Source: Lignipirellula cremea
GTDB lineage: Bacteria > Planctomycetota > Planctomycetia > Pirellulales > Pirellulaceae
Length of the DNA: 64,000 nt
Reading direction: 5' to 3'
Assembly (NCBI RefSeq): GCF_007751035.1
Contig: NZ_CP036433.1
Location: 2,585,001-2,649,000 of the forward strand
How positions within the stretch are numbered: the first letter of the stretch is position 1; each line of letters starts with the position of its first letter. This document shows positions 17,877-25,789 of the stretch, piece after piece. The translations under genes were made by a program, and so were the position numbers. The notes beneath the pieces were generated by a model. The model was not told the origin of the DNA. It did not search any database and saw only the letters and a program-made list of their open reading frames with translations.

Positions 17877-18761
17877 ATGCCAGCCAGATTCAGCAGTGCG
17901 GGGCGATGCGCCGCACTTCGGTCGCTATATGTCATTGCAGGATTCGTACTTTTCCTGGGCCTGCAGGCGGCGGCCCAGGCCGCCACGCCTGAGGAGGGGG
18001 ACAGCAGCCGCGCCTCTCGCGACGCGGCGACGCGACTGATCCCCTACGACCAGTTGACCCGCGACGCCCAGGCCAAGCTGAATGGGGTTATTTCGCGGAC
18101 CACCGTTTTTCGACGTCTACCGGCCCGCACCATCGACTGCGATCCGGATATGTACGTTTTCCTGGTGCGTTATCCCGAGGTGATCGTCAGTATCTGGCAG
18201 CTCATGCAGATCTCTTCCGCCGAGATCAAACGCACGGCCCCGTATGCCTTTACGGTAAATGACGGCGGCGGCACGGTGTCGGGAGTGGAACTGATTTACG
18301 GCCGCAGCGACCTGCATATTTATTACGCGGATGGTTATTACGACGGGCCCATGCTGCGACGCCGGATGCCCGGCAAATGCGTGATGATCCTGTCGACCGG
18401 TTACAACCGCGGACCCGACGGGCAGCCGCTGGTGACCCATCAGATGGATGTGTTCCTGCAGCTGGAGCAGGGCGGTTTTGAATTTATGGCCCGCACCTTC
18501 TTCCCGCTGGTGGCCAAGAACACGGACTATAACTTCATCGAGACCTCAAACTTTCTGGCAAAAGTTTCCGAGGCGGCCGAATCCAACACCTCCGGCGTCG
18601 AACGCATGGCGACCCAGCTAAACAGCTGCCAGCCCGAAGTCCGCGAGAAGTTCGCCGAACTGGCGACGCAGACGGGCCATCGAGCGATCCTCCGCAGCAG
18701 CCAGCCCGGCGACCAGAACGCCATGGTCAACCGGGCCCCGGCTTACAGGGCGCCCAAGTAA
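17877..18761 (+). CDS. Secreted protein of unknown function
   Basis: 294 residues. The start is decided by the ribosome binding site AGGGGG six bases before ATG 17877; the open frame continues far upstream but without coding character. The N-terminus has a signal peptide (basic stretch, then LYVIAGFVLFLGLQAAAQA). The mature part includes LIPYDQLTRDAQAKLNGVISRTTVFRRLPARTIDCDPDMYVFLVRYPEVIVSIWQLM and a long beta-rich section (GVELIYGRSDLHIYYADGYYDGP). I do not recognise a named domain; the overall pattern resembles secreted hypothetical proteins seen in planctomycetes. A hairpin terminator follows at 18873. Confidence 0.85.
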   Translation: MPARFSSAGRCAALRSLYVIAGFVLFLGLQAAAQAATPEEGDSSRASRDAATRLIPYDQLTRDAQAKLNGVISRTTVFRRLPARTIDCDPDMYVFLVRYPEVIVSIWQLMQISSAEIKRTAPYAFTVNDGGGTVSGVELIYGRSDLHIYYADGYYDGPMLRRRMPGKCVMILSTGYNRGPDGQPLVTHQMDVFLQLEQGGFEFMARTFFPLVAKNTDYNFIETSNFLAKVSEAAESNTSGVERMATQLNSCQPEVREKFAELATQTGHRAILRSSQPGDQNAMVNRAPAYRAPK

Positions 18762-18872
18762 AAAAGATCGTAACGTCGGTCGGAGGGACGACCAGACGAA
18801 CTCATATCCTGGCAGCCGGTTGTTCAAATCGGCACGATCTGTTTGCGGCGGCCCCGGCAATCGGGCAGAATG

Positions 18873-18900
18873 AGGGCGAGTTCCCGCTCGCCTTCTTTTT
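18873..18900 (+). terminator. Hairpin terminator between two plus-strand genes
   Basis: AGGGCGAG (18873-18880) and CTCGCCTT (18887-18894) form an eight-pair stem with one G-T pair around a six-base loop, followed by CTTTTT (18895-18900). It lies about 110 bp after the stop of the secreted protein gene. Its position just before the TTG at 18918 also argues against translation of the next gene starting further upstream. Confidence 0.7.
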
Positions 18901-18917
18901 GTCACGGGGTCGCCAGC

Positions 18918-20471
18918 TTGTCCGGTCAATGGTACGTCAATCGTCAGGGGGACATCCGCGGCCCGCTATCGCTTGCCCAGCTGCAGGCAAAGGCGCACGC
19001 CGGCCAACTGACGGCCGCCGACAGTGTTTGCCGCGACGGCATGAAGGACTGGATCGCCGCCAGCGAATTGCCCGCCCTGGTCTTTCCGGCGGCAATCGCA
19101 CCATCGGTCGCGCCGACAAGATCCGTACCGACCGGTCCGCCACCGCTCCCTGCGGCTGCAGAACGGAAGACGACGGAGCGACCTCAACCTGTCCGGCGCA
19201 CCCGTCCCCTGGCGCCCTGGCTGGCGGTCCTGGCTGTGGCCGGGCTGTTGCTGGCGATCCTGGGACTGGGCCTGATGCGCCAGCGAGCGACAGGGCCGAT
19301 CCAACAGGCGGCGCCGGCGATCGCCTCTCGCCAGACCGAACCGACGCGTTTAACGGGACGGTTGGAAATGGCCAATCCGCCATCTTCAGAACCGGCAGTC
19401 AACGAGCAGACGACTGCCAGAACCGACGACGCCCGCCCGCGTTCCGGCCCGATTTCACCGCCGCCGTCCGCCCCGGCCGAGGAAGAAACAGCGACGGAGG
19501 CGCCGGCCTCGAAAACGCTGGCGCCTCTGAAATCCCGTGACGAGCCCGTCCGCCCCGGGCAGGCGACGGAGCCTGTCGTATCGGCGGTGACTGCCGACGC
19601 GCCGCAGGACAGCCAGCAGACGCCCGTTGCGGCCCTCGCTTCCCAGTCGCCGGAACGGGTGCTGTTTGTCGAGGTCGACGTCTCCCGTCAATCAAAAATG
19701 ACGGTGCAAGGCTTGCCGATCGCCGGCCAGTCCCGCTATCGCTTGTTATCGCAGTTCGACCTGGGGCCGGCCGATTCGCAGGGAGTACGGGTCGTCACGC
19801 AGACCGTATTGGCGACCCGGCTGGAGGCGTGCGACGAGCTGTCACGCGGCGCTTTGGCGCCGTCGCTGGCCCGGCTGAAGGGGCAGCGCTACACGTTCCA
19901 GCTGAATGAAGCGAACGAGGTCAGCGGCTTTGCCGGAGCAGCCGCCTTGCCCGAGTCGGCCGCCGTCGACGCATTGGGCGGATCGGGTCTGGTGCTAGTG
20001 TCGGCGATGGACGACGACGGCTTTGCCGAGCTGGCCCAGTCCGCTTTTTTCCCGTCGCCCGCGCGATCCCAGGTCGGCCAGCAATGGCAGCGACCGATGC
20101 ACCATGACTGGGGGCCGCTGGGTTCCTGGCAGGGCGAAACGCACTACGAACAGGTCGCCCCGCAAAACGCGGCCGACACGTTCGAATTCACGTATCACCT
20201 GCGATACGCCCCGCCCGACGCGGCTGCAGCCAGCGGCTTGCCGTTTACGCCAACGCGTGCGGACTTCAAAACGCTCAAAGCGGGTGGCGTGATCCACTTC
20301 GATCGGAAGCTCAACCGCGTCGCCACGGCAGTCGAACATTTCCACGCCCAGGGCGAACTGGTCGCCGATCTGCTCGGCCAGAGCACCACCCTGCAGGTGG
20401 AAGAAGTGCAACAGATGCAGCTGCGACTGTACGACCAGAACCCCTGGCCCCAGGCCGGGCAAGAGCCGTAA
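18918..20471 (+). CDS. GYF-domain membrane protein with DUF6263-like C-terminus
   Basis: About 517 residues from a TTG start. Residues 1-56 (SGQWYVNRQGDIRGPLSLAQLQ ... GMKDWIAASELPALV) form a GYF_2 domain, a small fold usually binding proline-rich peptides. A transmembrane helix lies at about 98-120 (LAPWLAVLAVAGLLLAILGLGLM), then a Pro/Ala/Thr-rich linker. The exported C-terminal half from about 245 (VLFVEVDVSRQSKMTVQGLPIAGQSRYRLLSQFDLG) resembles DUF6263. The TTG is preferred because GYF domains usually start the protein, GGGG lies about eight bases upstream and a terminator hairpin precedes it; a TTG at 18843 would add 25 residues. Function unknown; a cytoplasmic peptide-binding plus exported sensor layout is inferred. 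Confidence 0.8.
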   Translation: MSGQWYVNRQGDIRGPLSLAQLQAKAHAGQLTAADSVCRDGMKDWIAASELPALVFPAAIAPSVAPTRSVPTGPPPLPAAAERKTTERPQPVRRTRPLAPWLAVLAVAGLLLAILGLGLMRQRATGPIQQAAPAIASRQTEPTRLTGRLEMANPPSSEPAVNEQTTARTDDARPRSGPISPPPSAPAEEETATEAPASKTLAPLKSRDEPVRPGQATEPVVSAVTADAPQDSQQTPVAALASQSPERVLFVEVDVSRQSKMTVQGLPIAGQSRYRLLSQFDLGPADSQGVRVVTQTVLATRLEACDELSRGALAPSLARLKGQRYTFQLNEANEVSGFAGAAALPESAAVDALGGSGLVLVSAMDDDGFAELAQSAFFPSPARSQVGQQWQRPMHHDWGPLGSWQGETHYEQVAPQNAADTFEFTYHLRYAPPDAAAASGLPFTPTRADFKTLKAGGVIHFDRKLNRVATAVEHFHAQGELVADLLGQSTTLQVEEVQQMQLRLYDQNPWPQAGQEP

Positions 20472-20485
20472 AAATAGGACTGTTT

Positions 20486-21649
20486 CTACGACGCCTTCTC
20501 GACAACCGGCGGGCCGAAGGGGGAGATCTGCTCGACGCGCTGGAACGCTTTGGGGTCGATCTTGCGCAGGGCGTCCAGCTCTTTGTCGGCGGCCGGCAGG
20601 GGGCAGGCCATCAGGAACTTGATGATCGGCTCGCGGATCCAGATCGTGTCGTCGTCGGCGTTTTTGAACAGCTCGACCAGTTTGGGCATCGACTCCCAGT
20701 CTTCCCAGCGGGCCAGATCGGGCACGACCAGATCGGCCAGGGCCGGGCGATTGAGCAGCAGGCGGAACGACTTGATCAGTCGCCGCCGCGGCGCCACCTT
20801 GAGTTCGGTGTCGACAAAGCGAATCGCCAGCACGGCCGAATACGTTTCGACATACGTGGCCGACTCGACGGACAGGAACCGCTTCTCCACCAGCGGCAGG
20901 CCGGCGGCCCCTTTTAACTTCAGATAACAGGCGATCAACGCATCGAGTCCCTCGTGGTCGCTCCGCCGGGTCGACTGTAGCTTCGCTTCGAGCATCGACG
21001 CATCGTCAGGCTGGCCGCACACGCCAAGCATGGTGAAGTACAACCGGCGACGGTGCGACGACGTATCTTTGGAGCCGATCCAGGCCAGCAACTGTTCCCG
21101 GTTCATGTCGGGACCCAGGGCAACAAGATCCTTGTAGGGCGCCTTGACGAACTCATCGTACGCGTCGCGGGCCAGCATTTCGTCGCCGTTTTCCAGATAG
21201 TCCTGGAAGAACTTCAGCCGCTTCCCCCCGGCGGCCGGCAGCTTGGGCAGTTCGTCCAGGTAGGCGAGCGCTGTGTCGGATAATCGCCAGGGCGAGCCCC
21301 AGGCAATCTTTGATTCGTCGTCGTCGATACCCAGCAGCAGGAAAGACGGCGGCCTTTTTTTGGTCGGTTGGTCGGAGCCGAAATAGAACGCTTCGATTTC
21401 GTCGCCGACTTTCAACGCATCACCGCGCAGGACTTTCGTCACCTGGAACAGGGACTTCGCTTCGTCGTCGGGAGTCGCCGGCGTAATGTTGGCCGGCTGT
21501 TTCACCAGCACGCCGATCACGGCGATATCGTTCTTTTGAAGATCTTCGCTGATCGTAGTAGCGTACTGCGGGTAACAAAGCGCACAGGCCCAGGACGGTG
21601 TCGACAGCATGAGCTGCCCCAGCAGGGAAAGCAGAACGGCGTATCGCAT
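20486..21649 (-). CDS. Secreted protein of unknown function, paralogue B of a tandem pair
   Basis: 387 residues. The signal peptide MRYAVLLSLLGQLMLSTPSWA is followed by CALCYPQ. The N-terminal 100 residues (DIAVIGVLVKQ, FQVTKVLRGDALKVGDEIEAFYFG) look like a beta-barrel (OB/NTR-like) module, and the remainder is helical with HEAT-like character (RRRLYFTMLGVCGQPDDASMLEAKL). The start has a good ribosome binding site (AGGA). It lies 35 bp after the stop of a closely related gene and shares an identical C-terminal 90 residues with it, encoded by an identical 277-bp DNA tract. No known family was recognised; a HEAT-like extracytoplasmic protein is the best description. Confidence 0.85.
   Translation of the reverse strand: MRYAVLLSLLGQLMLSTPSWACALCYPQYATTISEDLQKNDIAVIGVLVKQPANITPATPDDEAKSLFQVTKVLRGDALKVGDEIEAFYFGSDQPTKKRPPSFLLLGIDDDESKIAWGSPWRLSDTALAYLDELPKLPAAGGKRLKFFQDYLENGDEMLARDAYDEFVKAPYKDLVALGPDMNREQLLAWIGSKDTSSHRRRLYFTMLGVCGQPDDASMLEAKLQSTRRSDHEGLDALIACYLKLKGAAGLPLVEKRFLSVESATYVETYSAVLAIRFVDTELKVAPRRRLIKSFRLLLNRPALADLVVPDLARWEDWESMPKLVELFKNADDDTIWIREPIIKFLMACPLPAADKELDALRKIDPKAFQRVEQISPFGPPVVEKAS
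20493..20769. repeat. 277-bp direct repeat, copy 1 (3' end of paralogue B)
   Basis: Base-for-base identical by eye to 21692-21968 (offset 1199). The matching stops abruptly at 20492 (C versus T) and at 20770, beyond which the paralogues diverge clearly. Such a sharply bounded identical block inside otherwise diverged paralogues is the signature of gene conversion. Confidence 0.9.
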
Positions 21650-21684
21650 GGGTCTTCCTGGGGTTCGCGGGGCGAAAGCGCCGA

Positions 21685-22845
21685 CTACGATGCCTTCTCG
21701 ACAACCGGCGGGCCGAAGGGGGAGATCTGCTCGACGCGCTGGAACGCTTTGGGGTCGATCTTGCGCAGGGCGTCCAGCTCTTTGTCGGCGGCCGGCAGGG
21801 GGCAGGCCATCAGGAACTTGATGATCGGCTCGCGGATCCAGATCGTGTCGTCGTCGGCGTTTTTGAACAGCTCGACCAGTTTGGGCATCGACTCCCAGTC
21901 TTCCCAGCGGGCCAGATCGGGCACGACCAGATCGGCCAGGGCCGGGCGATTGAGCAGCAGGCGGAACGCTTCGACCAGTCGCGGGCGCGGCACCACGTCG
22001 AGTTCGTTCCCGACAAAGCGGATCGCCATCACGGCCGAATAAATGTCGACGTACTCGGCCGACTTGTCGGCCAGGAACTGCTTCTCCACCAGCGGCAGGC
22101 CGGCAGCCCCTTTGAGCTTCAGGTAACAGGCAATCAAGGCATCCAGGCCTGTGCGATCACTGCGATCGGCCGACTGCAGCATCTCTTCGAGAATGGCCAC
22201 ATCTTCGGGCTGGCCGCACACGCCCAGCAGCGTGAAGTACAACCGGCGACGGGTCGACGGCGTTTCGTCCGAGCTGATCCAGTGCAGCAGCTGCTTCCGG
22301 TTCATGTCCGGGCCCAGGTCGACAATGTCCTCGTAGGGAGCTTTGGCGAACTCGTCGTAAGCGTCGCGGGCCAGCATTTCATCGCCGTTTTCCAGGTAGT
22401 CCTGGAAGAACTTCAGACGTTTGGCGCCTTCGGCGGGCAGTTTGGGCAGTTCGGCCAGGTAGGCGATTGCTTCCTCGGAGAGACGCTGCGGCGAGCCCCA
22501 GACGATCTTCGATTCGTCGTCGATGCCCAGCAGCATGAACGACGGCGGCTTCTCGCCGGTCCGTTTGCCGGAGCCGTAGTAATAGACTTCGATCTCCTGG
22601 CCGACTTTCACCGCATCGCCGCGCAGGACAGTCGACACTTTAAACACGCACGGCGGGACTTCGTCCTCCAGCGTCAGCGGGGTATCGGCGGCGGCCTGTT
22701 TCACCAGCACGGCAATCACGGCGACATCGTTCTTTTGAATATCGTCGTTAATGGTGCCGGGCGGCGGTCCGCAAAAAGGACAGGCCCAGGCGAGCGTCGA
22801 CAGCAACAGCTGTCCCACGAGGGAAAGGGAAACGGCGTATTTCAT
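21685..22845 (-). CDS. Secreted protein of unknown function, paralogue A of a tandem pair
   Basis: 386 residues starting at MKYAVSLSLVGQLLLSTLAWA, a signal peptide followed by CPFCGPPPG. The start is supported by GGAAAA upstream; an in-frame ATG 12 codons earlier gives no better signal. Body features match the downstream paralogue: DVAVIAVLVKQ, FKVSTVLRGDAVKVGQEIEVYYYG, GIDDESKIVWGSPQRLS, then helical repeats RRRLYFTLLGVCGQPEDVAILEEML. The CxxC-type start of the mature protein (CPFC) could be a thiol or metal site; in the paralogue it is CALC. The pair forms a likely bicistronic unit transcribed leftwards from the repeat-rich region at 22.9 kb. Confidence 0.85.
   Translation of the reverse strand: MKYAVSLSLVGQLLLSTLAWACPFCGPPPGTINDDIQKNDVAVIAVLVKQAAADTPLTLEDEVPPCVFKVSTVLRGDAVKVGQEIEVYYYGSGKRTGEKPPSFMLLGIDDESKIVWGSPQRLSEEAIAYLAELPKLPAEGAKRLKFFQDYLENGDEMLARDAYDEFAKAPYEDIVDLGPDMNRKQLLHWISSDETPSTRRRLYFTLLGVCGQPEDVAILEEMLQSADRSDRTGLDALIACYLKLKGAAGLPLVEKQFLADKSAEYVDIYSAVMAIRFVGNELDVVPRPRLVEAFRLLLNRPALADLVVPDLARWEDWESMPKLVELFKNADDDTIWIREPIIKFLMACPLPAADKELDALRKIDPKAFQRVEQISPFGPPVVEKAS
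21692..21968. repeat. 277-bp direct repeat, copy 2 (3' end of paralogue A)
   Basis: Identical partner of 20493-20769. Both copies encode the C-terminal segment running from FRLLLNRPALADL to the last residues VVEKAS. Confidence 0.9.
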
Positions 22846-22890
22846 CGGTTTTCCTGCGTTTTGGCGAAAATCGCAATGCAAGGCGGGTAT

Positions 22891-22991
22891 GGAACGAGGG
22901 GAAAATAACTTCGGTTTTTGTATGGTAAGCCGAACGCGCTAGCGTCGGGCGGTTCTACTCCTGTGAGCCGAAGTTATTCTTCCCCAGTTCC
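22891..22991. repeat. Large imperfect inverted repeat with GCTAGCG core
   Basis: The arm GGGGAAAATAACTTCGG at 22898-22914 pairs with CCGAAGTTATTCTTCCCC at 22968-22985, one extra base apart. The flanks GGAAC (22891-22895) and GTTCC (22987-22991) also pair, extending the stem. Between the arms lies GCTAGCGTCGGGCGGTT (22938-22954), related to a motif inside the element at 23573-23704. It may be a REP-like or MITE-like palindromic element; it also lies about 46 bp upstream of the paralogue pair and could affect its expression. Confidence 0.7.
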
Positions 22992-23232
22992 TATGGTTCC
23001 GTATCGGCAGAATCGTCCTGGACGAAAACTCTCCCTGCCGCGGCGGGGGTTCCAGAGGCGATCCTCTCTATTTTAAGGCCGATGCGGGCGTCAAGTCCAA
23101 TCCAATCGACAAGAACGTCCCGAATGCGGCGTCTTTGCCGGCCGGAAGGCAAGAGAAAGGACATGCATGGATTGGCCCACACGGGCGAATCTTGGGTGGA
23201 CAGGCGCCCAGCTGCGGGAGGTTTCGGAAGTT

Positions 23233-23263
23233 TGGTATCAAATCGCGAATTCTTCGCTTCGCA
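23233..23263. repeat. 31-bp direct repeat, copy 1
   Basis: TGGTATCAAATCGCGAATTC and the following 11 bases match 23285-23315 at 29 of 31 positions, with a 52-bp period. Confidence 0.8.
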
Positions 23264-23284
23264 AGTCAGGAGTGATTGGACGTG

Positions 23285-23315
23285 TGGTATCAAAACGCGA
23301 ATTCTTCGCTTTGCA
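23285..23315. repeat. 31-bp direct repeat, copy 2
   Basis: Second copy of the repeat at 23233-23263, beginning TGGTATCAAAACGCG. Sequence between and around the copies is not repeated, so this is not a longer tandem array. Confidence 0.8.
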
Positions 23316-23572
23316 GGGCGTTCCTCCCACCGCAGGGGCCGGCGCCTGTTCCTGCATCGTTTCTTGCTGACGCATCAAGGGAACCGGACCGCGGTTTGTG
23401 GGGAACTGCGAACGATAGACGATAACCGGGACCGTTGGCGGGGAAAAATACGAGAAGACGCCTTCATCGGAAGGGAGTTTGGAATCGCAGTACCGGATCG
23501 AGGCAGGCGGCAGAGAACTCGCGCCTGCTCTCTCGGGCGTCGGATCGCCCCCCAGGCGGAACTGGAAGTGCG

Positions 23573-23704
23573 CTAGTGCTGCGTCAATCTTCAATCTTCG
23601 AGTGAGCGATTTCGGCCGTGCTGCTGTGCTGCCAAAAAAACCGGGGGCTAGCGCCCGGCGGCTGATTTAGAGAAACCTGATTTTAGGGTTTGACGCACCA
23701 CTAG
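23573..23704. mobile_element. MITE-like element with 15-bp terminal inverted repeats
   Basis: The left end CTAGTGCTGCGTCAA (23573-23587) and the right end TTGACGCACCACTAG (23690-23704) are inverted repeats at 14 of 15 positions. The outermost CTAG on both sides would also fit a 4-bp target duplication of the YTAR type known for IS5-group elements, leaving inverted ends beginning TG(C/G)TGCGTCAA. The 132-bp interior has no coding capacity but contains a palindromic core, GGGGGCTAGCGCCCGG. This is the structure of a non-autonomous miniature element; the parent transposon is not in the window. Confidence 0.65.
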
Positions 23705-23789
23705 AGTCTTACAGGGAACGTTAGGAGTCTGGCCTGGTCAAATCAAGCGAATTCTCCTGGCCTGCCTTGCCGCATTCTCCAAACAATTA

Positions 23790-24242
23790 ATGGACGAAGC
23801 CATTCTCTCCCCGATGAAGTTCCTGCAGAATCGCAGGCTTGAGCAAATGGTCTTCTACGAGATCAACGGAAGTGAAGTAGTTGGTGCGAACATAAGCAAA
23901 TTAAAATGGCGGAAGACCAAGGTCTCCGATGCGGTGGCGAGGCAAATGGATGTCGCCCTGTTGCAGTTAGATCAAAGGAGAAACCAGCGGCATCAGCGAA
24001 TAACGCATCTCTTCGGAAAGATGCTTCTTTTGACCATCGAGGATGTGATTGTTTTCACTGCGGGAACGCACACCCGCCCCGCGAGCATCGTTGCAATCGC
24101 TCTCGTTCAAAATGCAAACGGCGAGGCTTTCTTCCTTGACGAAATCGATGGAATGGAGGCGTGTTGCGATCACCTTGGCATGGAAGATCAAGTTGAACGA
24201 CGAGAATTCTCCCGTTTCGTGTCGCCTAAATCCAAGCAATAG
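23790..24242 (+). CDS. Hypothetical protein (doubtful ORF)
   Basis: 150 residues with no recognised domain: KFLQNRRLEQMVFYEINGSEVVG, then LLLTIEDVIVFTAGTHTRPASIVAIALVQNANGEAFFLDEIDG. Codon use is less GC-rich than the neighbours. An antisense frame at 23967-24305 is also open with plausible-looking residues, so the coding strand is not certain. No ribosome binding site stands out before ATG 23790. It sits just beyond the MITE-like element, in a patch that looks like acquired or decaying DNA. It may be a real small gene or a remnant. Confidence 0.35.
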   Translation: MDEAILSPMKFLQNRRLEQMVFYEINGSEVVGANISKLKWRKTKVSDAVARQMDVALLQLDQRRNQRHQRITHLFGKMLLLTIEDVIVFTAGTHTRPASIVAIALVQNANGEAFFLDEIDGMEACCDHLGMEDQVERREFSRFVSPKSKQ

Positions 24243-24354
24243 CAGGCAAGCGGGGTCGCCCAAGCCTTGCCGAGTCGGCGAGGTTTGGCACGGATAGGGG
24301 GCCATTCATTGATTGTCCCGCGACGGCAAAGTTTGGGCGGGCCCAGTTTCCCTT

Positions 24355-24739
24355 TCAAAGCAACCGAAGAGGTAGCCCCAGATTCTCGGCGGTATCGGTT
24401 CTAATTTCCGTTCCGTCGTCTCCGTCCTCTACCCAAAACAGGGTTTGATTATCAAGTTCCACATAAAGCGATTTGTCGATATCGCAAACCAGAAGACTTT
24501 GGATCGAATGACCAGTACAGGAGTCTGCTCTATGCTCAACCAACGAAACAAAACCTTCAGCATCGTCAACTAATCGGAACGGGTCCACCCGAGTCTAATC
24601 GTAGCAGCACGCGATAGTACCAGCGATGCTCCAATCCGTCGTATCGTCGTCCAGGAACAACCTCGGGGGAGGACGAAACAAGCAGATCAAGAATTGTTCG
24701 TCCGACGACTTCTTTCTTGAGTAGATTCAATTCCGTCAT
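24355..24739 (-). pseudogene. Small gene broken by an apparent frameshift
   Basis: Two overlapping minus-strand frames look like halves of one protein. The upstream part runs from MTELNLLKKEVVGRTILDLL to HRWYYRVLLRLDSGGPVPIS and stops at 24566. The downstream part, open from 24588 in another frame, runs from DPFRLVDDAEGFVSLVEHRA to the stop at 24355. Joined within GGGTGGACCC near 24585-24594 they give RVLLRLDSG-DPFRLVDDAEGF, a smooth acidic protein of about 125 residues. Size and composition recall small immunity-type or cytosolic proteins, but no family was recognised. It could instead be two real genes or a sequencing error. Confidence 0.5.
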
Positions 24740-24799
24740 AATTTGCGCCAAAAAGCAAACGTGTAAATTATTTCGGGAAACGACCCCGGCGCCGGGAGC

Positions 24800-25780
24800 T
24801 TACTCGCCCAGTCGCTGCAGGTGGACACGGGCTTGCTCCGGATCGCCCAAGACGAGGAGCATGAGGTCTTCCAGCGGTTGGGGTTCGAGCTGGGACAGGT
24901 GCATCAGCATTTCGGCCAGCGGTCGATCGGACGGCGACACGGCCAGCAGACGACGCCAGACTTCGGCGCCGGCCTGCAGCAAGGGCGTTTCGTATTCGAT
25001 CTGGTCTGCTTCCTCGGTGACTTGCTGGTAGACCGATTCTTCCAGCTGGTTCAAGCCGTGCAGGCAGACTAGCTCGGCCGTCCCTTTGACCAGTTCGTGG
25101 GCGACCAGCGGCCAGTTCACTGCTTTGGCTATGACTTCCATCCGGCCGTCGCACCTCTGCACGCCGCCAAAGCCGCTGGCCGCCGCCTGGGTGAAGCGGC
25201 CGACCCAGGTGCGAGGGCGATGCAGGTCGCCAAAAGCGACGTCCGTGGTGAAGTGCGGGTGCAGTCGTTCCGGCGGGATGTCCCAGATTTCCGACACGGC
25301 CCTGCAGGCCAGTTCGCCCAGCTGTTCCTGGTGTTTCCGTTCCGCCCGGGCTGCTGTCCACATGAGCCCGTGCAGATGGACCGCGTGCAGCACGGGCCAC
25401 GACTGGACCTTTTTCACGCGGGCCCGATCGAGGAGATACTTTTTCGAGGCAAGCGACATCGCGCCGCCATGCTGGGACAACAGCCGGTGCCGATAGAACG
25501 GATGGCTGCGGCGCCAGATGGTTCCCCAGAACCAGGTCGGCGGGCCATAGAACAGCGGGATCTCGCCAAACCAGTACGACAGATGCGCGCTGATCGCCAG
25601 CCGGTCGTACAAGTGCGTCAGGCCTGGGTGCAGCTGTTCCAGTTCCGCCTTGACCAGATGATGGGCCGTCAGGAACGTATGCGCGGCGGCCCCCTGGATT
25701 AACAGATTCAGGGTCAGCCGCTTTTGAATCTGCGACTGCAGTGCGTCGTCGCTGGCGCCGGCCGAAGGATTCGATGGCAT
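24800..25780 (-). CDS. Conserved hypothetical protein
   Basis: 326 residues, largely helical, no signal peptide. Conserved-looking stretches are AAAHTFLTAHHLVKAELEQL, LSYWFGEIPLFYGPPTWFWGTIWRRSHPFYRHRLLSQHGG and HLHGLMWTAARAERKHQEQLGELA, rich in His and aromatic residues. The N-terminal HTFLTAHHLV and later HxH residues could form a metal site, but this is speculation. It begins ten bases after a Pro-rich ORF, which itself follows a PIG-L deacetylase gene, so the three may form an operon. I do not recognise the family. Confidence 0.75.
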   Translation of the reverse strand: MPSNPSAGASDDALQSQIQKRLTLNLLIQGAAAHTFLTAHHLVKAELEQLHPGLTHLYDRLAISAHLSYWFGEIPLFYGPPTWFWGTIWRRSHPFYRHRLLSQHGGAMSLASKKYLLDRARVKKVQSWPVLHAVHLHGLMWTAARAERKHQEQLGELACRAVSEIWDIPPERLHPHFTTDVAFGDLHRPRTWVGRFTQAAASGFGGVQRCDGRMEVIAKAVNWPLVAHELVKGTAELVCLHGLNQLEESVYQQVTEEADQIEYETPLLQAGAEVWRRLLAVSPSDRPLAEMLMHLSQLEPQPLEDLMLLVLGDPEQARVHLQRLGE

Positions 25781-25789
25781 CGGGCGGCG

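Larger units (their letters stand above)
22846..23789. other. Repeat-rich non-coding region
   Basis: About 940 bases without a convincing gene. It holds a large imperfect inverted repeat (22891-22991), a 31-bp direct repeat pair (23233-23263 and 23285-23315) and a MITE-like element (23573-23704), listed separately. A minus-strand open frame at 23238-23594 covers the direct repeats and has no recognisable domain. The region looks like an accumulation site for small mobile or palindromic elements. Confidence 0.7.

Noticed and set aside
23238-23594. A 118-codon minus-strand frame in the repeat-rich region
   Set aside because: It covers the direct repeat and the edge of the MITE-like element, has no domain and no ribosome binding site, although its N-terminal half looks moderately protein-like.
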